Part shown: in pieces, positions 1 to 5,682 of the stretch
Numbering within the stretch: the stretch's first letter is position 1
Layout: every line of letters begins with the position of its first letter
Source: Sutterellaceae bacterium
Lineage (GTDB): Bacteria > Pseudomonadota > Gammaproteobacteria > Burkholderiales > Burkholderiaceae_F
NCBI GenBank assembly: GCA_030531135.1
Contig: JAUNOJ010000017.1
Location: forward strand, 1-14,835
Direction: 5' to 3'
DNA: 14,835 nucleotides
The notes under the pieces: model-generated
Told to the model about the DNA's origin: nothing
Seen by the model: the letters and a program-made list of their open reading frames with translations, nothing else
The model's database searches: none
Made by a program: the position numbers and the translations under genes

Positions 1-567
1 TACATCCATTTCTTCCAACGTTTTGGTCTTTTTATCGGTCTGAGACTGTGCGCGTGCCTTTTTTGCGTATTCGATACGTTCCTGCACCGTCATTTCCAAT
101 CCCTGACGCTGAAACTCGGGGTCTCGCACCTGAGCGCGGAATGCTTGGTATTCGGTATCGAGCAGACACCATTCGTCGCCGTGGGATAAAAGAATTCGGT
201 CTTTGGGCGTTTCAATCACGACTTGGGGCTTTAAAAGCGTAGCGCCGCAATGGCGGGCAAAGTCTTCGCCCAACAGAAAGTCGCGATTGCCCTGCATCAT
301 ATAGATGCGATGACCTTTGGACGCATAGCGGCGCAACTCCTTGGCCACGGGTTCGGCAGGCTTGGCGCCGTCGTCTCCGATCCAATACTCGAAGAAGTCT
401 CCGAGAATAAAAAGTTCCTTGTAGTCGCGCGCCTTGGTTCTTAAAAACCAAAAGAAGCACAACAACGTTTTCATCTTCTTGCCGGTCAAATGCAAGTCGG
501 CAATGAAAATCGGTTTTTCAACGGCGGCAATTGTTGCGGTGCCGCTTAAAGCAGGAACTTTCAACAT
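1..567 (-). CDS. lpxH: UDP-2,3-diacylglucosamine diphosphatase LpxH (5' part; runs off the left edge)
   Basis: LpxH hydrolyses UDP-2,3-diacylglucosamine to lipid X and UMP at the inner face of the cytoplasmic membrane, the fourth step of lipid A synthesis. The 189 codons visible show the metallophosphoesterase motifs in order: FIADLHL at residues 21-27 (the metal-binding D-x-H), GDFFEYWIGDD at 56-66, GNRD at 93-96 and HGDEWC at 129-134. The final G-H-x-H motif and the stop lie outside the window. ATG at 567 is the only reasonable start. It puts about 16 residues more before the first motif than in the E. coli enzyme, and I see no clear Shine-Dalgarno sequence. The gene diverges from the cytochrome b gene. 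In related Burkholderiales I recall it following ppiB directly, whereas here about 3.9 kb separates them. Identification is secure from motifs; the exact start is less so. Confidence 0.95.
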   Translation of the reverse strand, partial: MLKVPALSGTATIAAVEKPIFIADLHLTGKKMKTLLCFFWFLRTKARDYKELFILGDFFEYWIGDDGAKPAEPVAKELRRYASKGHRIYMMQGNRDFLLGEDFARHCGATLLKPQVVIETPKDRILLSHGDEWCLLDTEYQAFRAQVRDPEFQRQGLEMTVQERIEYAKKARAQSQTDKKTKTLEEMDV

Positions 568-602
568 GGGTAAAGATTGACCAAGAACTCGGTTAAGCGG
601 CT

Positions 603-630
603 ATTGTGGCAGATTTGTAAGGTTTTGCAA
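603..630 (-). promoter_or_regulatory. Candidate sigma-70 promoter for lpxH
   Basis: Read on the minus strand, TTGCAA (630-625) and CACAAT (608-603) are separated by 16 bases, and each matches four of six consensus bases. Transcription would start near 596, giving a leader of about 30 bases to the lpxH ATG at 567. This is a visual match only. Confidence 0.35.
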
Positions 631-657
631 AGCAAAGGCAACACTTGGCAAAAAGAG

Positions 658-686
658 GGGACAACTCCCGCGAAACGCTCTAAGAT
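658..686 (+). promoter_or_regulatory. Weak candidate promoter for the cytochrome b gene
   Basis: GGGACA (658-663) and TAAGAT (681-686) are spaced by exactly 17 bases, each with four of six consensus matches. A start near 693 would place the hairpin at 714-743 inside a leader of about 108 bases. The rest of the 568-800 gap holds no convincing gene. Confidence 0.25.
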
Positions 687-713
687 ACACGTCAACACAG
701 GTCGTGGCGCGAC

Positions 714-743
714 GCAAAACATGCCCTCAAGGGGCGGTTTTGC
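714..743 (+). promoter_or_regulatory. Stem-loop in the leader of the cytochrome b gene
   Basis: GCAAAAC (714-720) pairs with GTTTTGC (737-743), and GCCC (723-726) pairs with GGGC (732-735) around the loop TCAAG. There is a small internal bulge (AT opposite G). No T-run follows beyond the stem, so it is not a classic terminator. It could be an attenuator, an RNA-stabilising element or a protein-binding dyad. Confidence 0.45.
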
Positions 744-800
744 ATTGCACACACTTTCTCTTGAGTCGATGTTTTCTTAACTATCCTCGGGAGAGATTCC

Positions 801-1517
801 ATGACCCACACCGCATCGCAAGTTCTGCGCTTTCACCTTTCAGATCGAATTTTCCATGCTTTACATGCGCTCTTTTGGTTTGCCTTGATGGCAAGCGCAA
901 TGTATGCGGGCGGCCTGCGGCATGCGGGCAACGAAGTCGCTTATGAAACAGCGATCGGCATTCATTTGGCATTGGGCGCGGGCTATGTCGCCGCTTTTGC
1001 CATTTACGTTGCCGTGGCACCCGACAGAATGGCGCGATTCTTCAAAGAGCTTTTTCGAAGCGATCGCAATTGCTTTGCGTGGTTTCGAAACTTCGGCAAC
1101 TACCCGAAGCGCTTTCTGGGCATCCAGATCGGACCGAAAGAAGTCGCAGCTCAAGGGCGCTATAACGGAGGGCAGCGCGTGACGTACACTTTATTTGCCG
1201 TGGCGGCCTTTGCGCTCATCGTCTCAGGCATTGCGTTGATGGGGCTGCGAGAAACGAACGAAGTGATCTACCAAGTCGTTGCGCAAATGCACGGCGGCAT
1301 TGCTCTTTTGACGACACTGGTGGTCGTGATCGGCCATATTCCGATGGCGCTCGTGAGCCCCGCCATGCGCAAAGCCATTGCACCTTGGGGCAACGGTCAA
1401 TTGTCGCTGGCAGTTGCCAAAGAACATTCGCCGCTTTGGGTCGCTAACGACTTGACGGAGAGCCCGATCAACGCATCGTTATTGGAAGAAAAGAGACTGG
1501 TAGCGCCGCGTCGTTAA
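801..1517 (+). CDS. Cytochrome b of the formate dehydrogenase gamma / b561 membrane family
   Basis: A 238-residue membrane protein with four hydrophobic segments near residues 20-36, 48-73, 127-148 and 164-186. Histidines suitable as ligands of two haems b sit in or beside them: H19/H22, H55, H164 and H179. This spacing, and the loop around residues 96-126 (RNFGNYP, then GRYNGGQR), resembles the gamma subunit of periplasmic formate dehydrogenases and related hydrogenase cytochromes b. Those proteins anchor the enzyme and pass electrons to quinone. GGGAGAG five bases before the ATG is a good ribosome-binding site. The catalytic molybdopterin and iron-sulfur subunits that usually accompany it are absent from the window, so its electron donor is unknown; it may serve an enzyme encoded elsewhere. 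The family call is good; the exact partner is not determined. Confidence 0.8.
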   Translation: MTHTASQVLRFHLSDRIFHALHALFWFALMASAMYAGGLRHAGNEVAYETAIGIHLALGAGYVAAFAIYVAVAPDRMARFFKELFRSDRNCFAWFRNFGNYPKRFLGIQIGPKEVAAQGRYNGGQRVTYTLFAVAAFALIVSGIALMGLRETNEVIYQVVAQMHGGIALLTTLVVVIGHIPMALVSPAMRKAIAPWGNGQLSLAVAKEHSPLWVANDLTESPINASLLEEKRLVAPRR

Positions 1518-1530
1518 CAAGAGGACGGCT

Positions 1531-1571
1531 CGAAAGAAAACGCGCTTGTCGAAACGGTATCGGCAAGCGCG
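1531..1571 (-). terminator. Rho-independent terminator of the dipeptidase gene
   Basis: CGCGCTTGTCG (1541-1551) pairs with CGGCAAGCGCG (1561-1571): 11 base pairs with one G-U wobble and a nine-base loop. On the minus strand the stem is followed by TTTTCTTTCG, a U-rich tail. On the plus strand there is no such tail, so it serves mainly the leftward dipeptidase transcript. It lies between two converging genes. Confidence 0.75.
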
Positions 1572-1598
1572 CTGATCTAGCAAGTTAAAAGACGCTCA

Positions 1599-3452
1599 TT
1601 ACTGGTCGTGGTTTTCCTTACCGGACTTCTTCGGAGGCGTATAACCTTCGGGAGCAACCAAAGCGGTGTCAAACGCCGTGATGCGATCTTTGCCCAGATA
1701 CGTGTAGAGCCACATATCGTAGACGGCGCCCGGGAGCATGAATTTCGTCAAGTCCTTGGCCTTGAACTGAAGCACCAAGTCGGCCTTGCCGTCCTTGTTG
1801 AAGTCGACCGTCTTCGTGGACACAGGTTGCGCCAACTGGCTCATCGTCACGGTCGTCGTGACGGAAGCGCGGCCGGCACCGGCGTAAGTGCGCTTCAAGT
1901 CAACCTTGGTCGCATCGAGCTTGGCGTCCGACAGAAGCACCACGTCGACCTTGTCTTCGCTCTTGGGATTGACGACGTCGGCCAAAACCACAATCTTGTG
2001 CGGCATCAATTCGTTAACGCGCGTCTGAGCAAAGCCCGTAGCAGCTTCAAAGCTTTCCACGTTAAAGGCATGCAGATAGGCGGCGGCCTTTTCGTTGGAA
2101 ACCTTGGTCAATTCCTTGGCCATGGCAACTACTTCGGCAGCCTTCTTTTCCCAGGTCTTTTCGAAACCGGCCAAGAGCTTGGTGTTGTTCTTCAGCTCTT
2201 CACGTTTGAATTCCAAGGCGTTGGCCATTTCGACAGACGTGAAAACAGGCCAGTCGGGGCTAAAGCTAAAGAGCGGAGCCGTACCCTTGAAGTGCTCTGC
2301 CGTGGCTTGGGCAGCATTCAGGAAGCCTGCATTTTCAGCCTGCTTGGCCAACGGGAAGAAGGGCACGTAAGGCGTTTCGCAGGGGCGAGCCAAGGAGCGG
2401 AAACCTTCGATCAACATCGGGTTGTCGTTCATGACCCAGACGCCGGACTCGTGCGTCGTGGGACGGCAAAGGCCGATGCCCTTAAAGTGATACCAGCCCG
2501 GATCGGCACCGATCGTCTTTTCGTGGGTGCGTAGCAAGTCCTTGACTTCTTCGACACCGAACTTCTTCGGGTTAACGGCGCTATACGGGAACTTTTCCGG
2601 ATCCGTAATGTTTTGGCCGAGAATCTTCTGCCAAGCCAGGTTGTTGCGAGACTGATTGTATTCTGCGGCGCGACGTTCTGCCGGTGCCACAGCCACACGG
2701 TAATTAAAGTCCTTGTAGACCCCCGGCGTTGCGGGCTTGTAGCGACCGTTCTTGATGGCGCGTTCAATCATACCCGGAGCCAAAATCACGTTTTCCGTGT
2801 CGGTGGCGTCGAGCTTATCCATCATGAAGTTGTTGGGGATGTAAACGATTTCGTTATCCTTGACGCGACGAGCAGCCCACGTATTGCCTTGGTGGATAGC
2901 GATCTGCCAAGCTTCTTTGCTGTCGGCAACCGTGTAGGTGCGGCCTTCGGAGAAGTAGCCGTATTTGCCGAGAAGATCGATGGCGATATCAATGGCGTGT
3001 TTGGCGCTCGTAGCGCGCTCGGCCATCAAACGACGAATGCCGTAGCCGATGCCGCCGTCTTTGGTCGGCATGATGTCGTCTTCATAAATACCCGTGCAGG
3101 CATTGGAGACAATCACGACGCCGTTTTCATTCACAAAGCCGTCGGAGAAGCTCGCGCCGTTGGGATCAAAGGTCTGCGACCAGTAGAAACCGAACGTCTT
3201 TTCAACCTGAGGAATTTTGGCTGCCGTCGGTTCATAGGTAATCATTTCGCCCTTGGCGTGCGTTGCTGCCGGCACCCAATACTGGGCAGAGAGAATGCGA
3301 CCGCCGTTGTCTTCGTTGTGGCCGACGATGATGGAACCCGTCTTGCTGACATCTTTGCCGACAATCACGGTCGAGCAGCCCATGGCGTTCATGGTCATGG
3401 ATGCAACAGCCAAACCGATGGCAACGGAAAGTGCCTTAATTTTAAGAGACAT
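1599..3452 (-). CDS. Exported C69-family dipeptidase (N-terminal nucleophile hydrolase)
   Basis: A 617-residue protein. Residues 1-25 look like a Sec signal peptide (MSLKIKAL, hydrophobic core, then NAMG). The next residue, Cys26, begins CSTVIVGKD, with GHNEDNGGR at about 44-52. This is the N-terminal pattern of peptidase family C69 (PepD), in which a cysteine exposed at the mature N-terminus is the nucleophile. Such enzymes cleave dipeptides with broad specificity. The protein is longer than the roughly 470 residues of classic PepD, and the extra C-terminal part holds DFNKDGKAD (550-558), a calcium-loop-like pattern. AAGGAAG about eight bases before the ATG is a strong ribosome-binding site, and a terminator follows the stop. 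The lipobox is not canonical (A-M-G-C), so a secreted or periplasmic enzyme is likelier than a lipoprotein. Probable role: peptide scavenging outside the cytoplasm. Confidence 0.87.
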   Translation of the reverse strand: MSLKIKALSVAIGLAVASMTMNAMGCSTVIVGKDVSKTGSIIVGHNEDNGGRILSAQYWVPAATHAKGEMITYEPTAAKIPQVEKTFGFYWSQTFDPNGASFSDGFVNENGVVIVSNACTGIYEDDIMPTKDGGIGYGIRRLMAERATSAKHAIDIAIDLLGKYGYFSEGRTYTVADSKEAWQIAIHQGNTWAARRVKDNEIVYIPNNFMMDKLDATDTENVILAPGMIERAIKNGRYKPATPGVYKDFNYRVAVAPAERRAAEYNQSRNNLAWQKILGQNITDPEKFPYSAVNPKKFGVEEVKDLLRTHEKTIGADPGWYHFKGIGLCRPTTHESGVWVMNDNPMLIEGFRSLARPCETPYVPFFPLAKQAENAGFLNAAQATAEHFKGTAPLFSFSPDWPVFTSVEMANALEFKREELKNNTKLLAGFEKTWEKKAAEVVAMAKELTKVSNEKAAAYLHAFNVESFEAATGFAQTRVNELMPHKIVVLADVVNPKSEDKVDVVLLSDAKLDATKVDLKRTYAGAGRASVTTTVTMSQLAQPVSTKTVDFNKDGKADLVLQFKAKDLTKFMLPGAVYDMWLYTYLGKDRITAFDTALVAPEGYTPPKKSGKENHDQ

Positions 3453-3552
3453 AGGTTTTATCTTCCTTTAGTGGTGTAAACGGTGTTTATGCAAAACGCC
3501 GAGGAAAGACGACATCGAAGTTTGTATTGAACAACCAACAAAATAGGGTGTC

Positions 3553-3599
3553 GCAATACCATTTTATGCCTTGTATTAAGGTATTTGCCCTAGGGTAAA
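3553..3599. promoter_or_regulatory. Paired dyad symmetries in the dipeptidase/kinase divergent spacer (possible operator)
   Basis: A 16-base near-palindrome, TTTGCCCTAGGGTAAA (3584-3599), has perfect TTT..CCCTAGGG..AAA symmetry with one mismatched pair. Overlapping it, GCAATACC (3553-3560) and GGTATTTGC (3580-3588) form an imperfect inverted repeat. The spacer (3453-3712) separates two divergent genes, where an operator would be expected. I found no confident -35/-10 pair in it. No regulator gene lies nearby, so the binding protein is unknown. Confidence 0.35.
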
Positions 3600-3712
3600 C
3601 CATTTAGCTTTGTCACCAAAGAATCGGAGGTGTTGTTGAAATAAAACGAGTTAGGCAAGAGGACGAATGTCGTTATCATCCAAAGATGAAATGAGCAAAA
3701 GGAGATATAGAA

Positions 3713-4246
3713 ATGATTATTTTGATTACCGGAGCATCGCATACAGGGAAAACTTTGTTGGCACAACAGCTTCTCGAGCGCTTGCACTATCCGACGCTAT
3801 CCATCGATTTGCTCAAAATGGGTCTGATTCGCAGCCGCCAAACAACATTGACGCCCGAAGACGACGAGGCGCTCGAAGATTATCTCTGGCCGATCGTGCG
3901 CGAGACGATCCGCACCGCCATCGAAAACGGACAGCATCTGATCGTGGAGGGTGGCTATATTCCCATTGATTGGCAGGCGTCGTTTGCCGAAAGCGAAATC
4001 GAGCACATCCGTTTTGCCTGTTTGGTGATGGACGAGGACTATATTAGAGAGCACTTTGACGACATCCGTGAACATGCCGACGCGATCGAAAAGCGTCTCG
4101 ACGACTCGGGGCTAACCGTGGAAAGCGTGCTCGAAGACAATGCGCACTACCTTGCGTTGTGCCGAAAGTTTGGGGTCGAGCCTTTGCTGATTGAAGGCGA
4201 TTATTCTCCTCAGGCGTTGGTCGAGCGAATTTGTACAACGGTGTAA
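3713..4246 (+). CDS. Small P-loop NTPase, predicted nucleotide or small-molecule kinase
   Basis: A 177-residue protein beginning MIILITGASHTGKT, with Walker A GASHTGKT at residues 7-14. A conserved-looking acidic SIDLLKMGLI stretch follows near 30-40, then LIVEGGYIP near 77-85. The order (P-loop, strand with Asp, strand ending in VEGG) fits small phosphotransferases of the adenylate kinase/zeta-toxin type P-loop fold; the substrate is unknown. I recall very similar short proteins in gut Clostridia and other Firmicutes, but this is memory and was not searched. AAAAGGAGAT six bases before ATG 3713 is the strongest ribosome-binding site in the window. The gene stands alone and divergent from the dipeptidase. 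It has no rightward terminator of its own, and its 3' end abuts the terminator of the converging small RNA candidate. Confidence 0.75.
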   Translation: MIILITGASHTGKTLLAQQLLERLHYPTLSIDLLKMGLIRSRQTTLTPEDDEALEDYLWPIVRETIRTAIENGQHLIVEGGYIPIDWQASFAESEIEHIRFACLVMDEDYIREHFDDIREHADAIEKRLDDSGLTVESVLEDNAHYLALCRKFGVEPLLIEGDYSPQALVERICTTV

Positions 4247-4283
4247 AAAAGGAAACCTCAGGAAAGATTACTCCCCGAGGTCC
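4245..4283 (-). terminator. Rho-independent terminator of the small RNA candidate
   Basis: On the minus strand ACCTCGGG (4281-4274) pairs with CCTGAGGT (4262-4255): eight pairs with one G-U. Two further G-U pairs are possible outside, before CC and a run of six Ts (4250-4245). The plus-strand side lacks a T-run, so it acts leftward only. It cannot serve the rightward kinase gene that ends at 4246. Confidence 0.65.
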
Positions 4284-4337
4284 TGAACCGGTACCTATAG
4301 GGACTCAATAAAAGTTGAGACACCCCCTATAGTGCAC
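4245..4337 (-). ncRNA. Candidate independent small RNA, about 93 nt
   Basis: A complete minus-strand transcription unit. A near-consensus promoter (4373-4345) is followed by a predicted start near G4337. A stem-loop comes next (4332-4295: eight outer pairs CTATAGGG/CCCTATAG, five inner pairs CTCAA/TTGAG, loop CTTTTA on the minus strand). A short linker containing ACCGGTT leads to a terminator hairpin (4281-4255) that ends in T6 at 4250-4245. There is no ATG with a ribosome-binding site inside, so it is probably non-coding. It matches no housekeeping RNA I know: it is too short for 6S RNA and lacks the signal recognition particle RNA core. Its 3' end touches the stop codon of the converging kinase gene, and another leftward terminator (4440-4405) insulates it from ppiB upstream. 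A base-pairing regulator is plausible; its target is unknown. Confidence 0.6.
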
Positions 4338-4344
4338 GACGCTC

Positions 4345-4373
4345 ATTGTATCGAACGCAGGAAAACCAGTCAA
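4345..4373 (-). promoter_or_regulatory. Near-consensus sigma-70 promoter of the small RNA candidate
   Basis: On the minus strand TTGACT (4373-4368) and TACAAT (4350-4345) are separated by exactly 17 bases, and each matches five of six consensus positions. This is the best promoter match I found in the window. No protein gene lies downstream on the minus strand before the terminator at 4283-4245. Confidence 0.7.
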
Positions 4374-4404
4374 AGTTTAACCCATACCACCTCAAACCAC
4401 GCTA

Positions 4405-4440
4405 GAAAGAAAAACCTCCGAAAACGCACGCTTTCGGAGG
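4405..4440 (-). terminator. Rho-independent terminator of the ppiA-ppiB transcript
   Basis: CCTCCGAAA (4415-4423) pairs perfectly with TTTCGGAGG (4432-4440), and the minus-strand stem is followed by TTTTTCTTTC. It lies 61 bases beyond the ppiB stop and separates that operon from the small RNA promoter. Confidence 0.85.
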
Positions 4441-4453
4441 CTCTTAACAGTGT

Positions 4454-4486
4454 CCCGAGTGTAGGGCTATTGCCGCAACACTCGGG
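4454..4486 (-). other. Stem-loop in the ppiB 3' untranslated region
   Basis: CCCGAGTGT (4454-4462) pairs perfectly with ACACTCGGG (4478-4486), and GGC/GCC can extend pairing inside the loop. No T-run follows on either strand, so it is not itself a terminator. It sits between the ppiB stop and the true terminator, where it could protect the mRNA 3' end or be a processing site. Confidence 0.55.
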
Positions 4487-4500
4487 TCCAAGGTCATCGA

Positions 4501-5001
4501 TTACACGATTTCGACCTTTTCCACCTTTTCAATCACGACATCTTCCACGGGCACGTCGCCGTAGTAGTTGCGCGTCGACGTTCTCACCTTGCTGATGGCG
4601 TCGACAACGTCGCGACCCACGGTCACGCGACCGAACACGGCGTAACCCCAACCCTGACCCATGGGGGCGGTGTGGTTCAAGAAGTCGTTGTCGGCAACGT
4701 TGATAAAGAACTGGCTGGTCGCGGAGTGCGGGTCGCTCGTGCGAGCCATGGCAATCGTGTACTTGTCGTTCTTCAAACCGTTGTCGGCTTCGTTTTCGAT
4801 CGGTTCATGCGTTTCCTTCTGGATGAGGCCGGGCTCAAAGCCGCCGCCCTGGATCATGAAGCCGGCAATCACACGATGGAAAATCGTACCGTCGTAGAAG
4901 CCTTCGCGCACATAGCGCATGAAGTTTTCGCAAGTCTTCGGAGCTGCGGCTTCGTCGAGCTCAACGTCGAAGATTCCCATCGAAGTGGTAAATCGGATCA
5001 T
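4501..5001 (-). CDS. ppiB: Cytoplasmic cyclophilin, peptidyl-prolyl cis-trans isomerase B
   Basis: This enzyme speeds cis-trans isomerisation of proline peptide bonds during protein folding. At 166 residues it is the usual size for bacterial PpiB. Cyclophilin motifs are clear: [15 protein letters not shown] near residues 41-55 (catalytic Arg in FHRVI), [18 protein letters not shown] near 85-102 and [10 protein letters not shown] near 117-126. There is no signal peptide, so it acts in the cytoplasm. AAGGAA lies about ten bases before the ATG. It is the last gene of a minus-strand cluster, 34 bases behind the exported cyclophilin, and is followed by a stem-loop and a strong terminator. A second, similar cyclophilin immediately upstream suggests an old duplication with division of labour between compartments. 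Confidence 0.95.
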   Translation of the reverse strand: MIRFTTSMGIFDVELDEAAAPKTCENFMRYVREGFYDGTIFHRVIAGFMIQGGGFEPGLIQKETHEPIENEADNGLKNDKYTIAMARTSDPHSATSQFFINVADNDFLNHTAPMGQGWGYAVFGRVTVGRDVVDAISKVRTSTRNYYGDVPVEDVVIEKVEKVEIV

Positions 5002-5035
5002 AAAAATTCAATTCCTTTTAGAAGTGAAACCAAAG

Positions 5036-5614
5036 TTAGTCTTTGATTTTAACGGAGCGAATTGTAACCGTTTTTACGGGAACGTCACGCATGCCCATCT
5101 TGACGCCGGTGGGCGTCGACGAAATCTTGTCGATCACGTCCATGCCCTTTACGACGCGTGCAAAGACCGTGTAACCCCAGCCGTCGCGGGCGTTTTTGGC
5201 ATCCAAAAAGTCGTTATCCACCGTATTGATAAAAAATTGTGCGGTGGCAGAGTGCGGATCGCTCGTACGTGCCATAGCAACCGTCCCTCGGGTATTGGCC
5301 AAGCCGCCGCGTGCTTCGTTCACGATAGGCGCATTGGTACGCTTTTGTTTCATGTCTGCGGTAAAGCCGCCGCCTTGAACCATAAAGCCGTCAATGACGC
5401 GATGGAAAATCGTGCCGTCATAGAAACCGGCCTTGGCATATTCGATGAAGTTTTTCACCGTAATGGGGGCGCGATCGGCCTCAAAGCGAATCGTGATTTC
5501 ACCCATGGAGGTGTCCAAAACGGCTTCGTTTTCGGCTGCTGCCACCGAGCCCGCAAAAAGCGGCGCCACGGCCAAAGTCAAAAGGCCCAAACGGGCACGC
5601 ATCGAGAGGTTCAT
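5036..5614 (-). CDS. ppiA: Exported (periplasmic) cyclophilin, peptidyl-prolyl cis-trans isomerase A
   Basis: The reading frame extends further upstream, but ATG 5614 (MNLSMRARLG) begins a normal Sec signal peptide: basic start, hydrophobic core LLTLAVAPLFAG, then a likely cut in SVAAA before ENEAV. The cyclophilin domain follows, with [33 protein letters not shown] and GWGYTVFARVVKG. The protein is 193 residues. It should help fold proteins in the periplasm, including the outer-membrane and secreted proteins encoded nearby, though no specific client is shown. The ribosome-binding site is weak (AGAGTAAAAG). It lies 68 bases after the TPR gene and 34 before ppiB and is probably cotranscribed with both. 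An AT-rich spacer with repeated CAAAC precedes it. Confidence 0.92.
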   Translation of the reverse strand: MNLSMRARLGLLTLAVAPLFAGSVAAAENEAVLDTSMGEITIRFEADRAPITVKNFIEYAKAGFYDGTIFHRVIDGFMVQGGGFTADMKQKRTNAPIVNEARGGLANTRGTVAMARTSDPHSATAQFFINTVDNDFLDAKNARDGWGYTVFARVVKGMDVIDKISSTPTGVKMGMRDVPVKTVTIRSVKIKD

Positions 5615-5682
5615 AACTTTTACTCTATCAAACAAACAATCAAACGAATAAATTCGACAAAATCTGCACAAACTCGAACGAG

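Noticed and set aside
577..780. Small open frames in the lpxH/cytochrome b spacer
   Set aside because: They have no ribosome-binding site or coding-like composition, and they overlap the promoter candidates and the hairpin.
1608..2534. Plus-strand open frame of 308 codons opposite the dipeptidase (a second one at 2613-3479)
   Set aside because: These mirror the dipeptidase coding sequence and have no domain or initiation signal.
4295..4332. Transposon end or miniature inverted-repeat element
   Set aside because: There is no transposase, no target-site duplication and no second copy in the window; the promoter and terminator around it explain it better as part of a small RNA.
4245..4373. Known housekeeping RNA (6S, 4.5S, tmRNA or RNase P RNA)
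   Set aside because: The length is wrong, and the conserved cores of these RNAs are not present.
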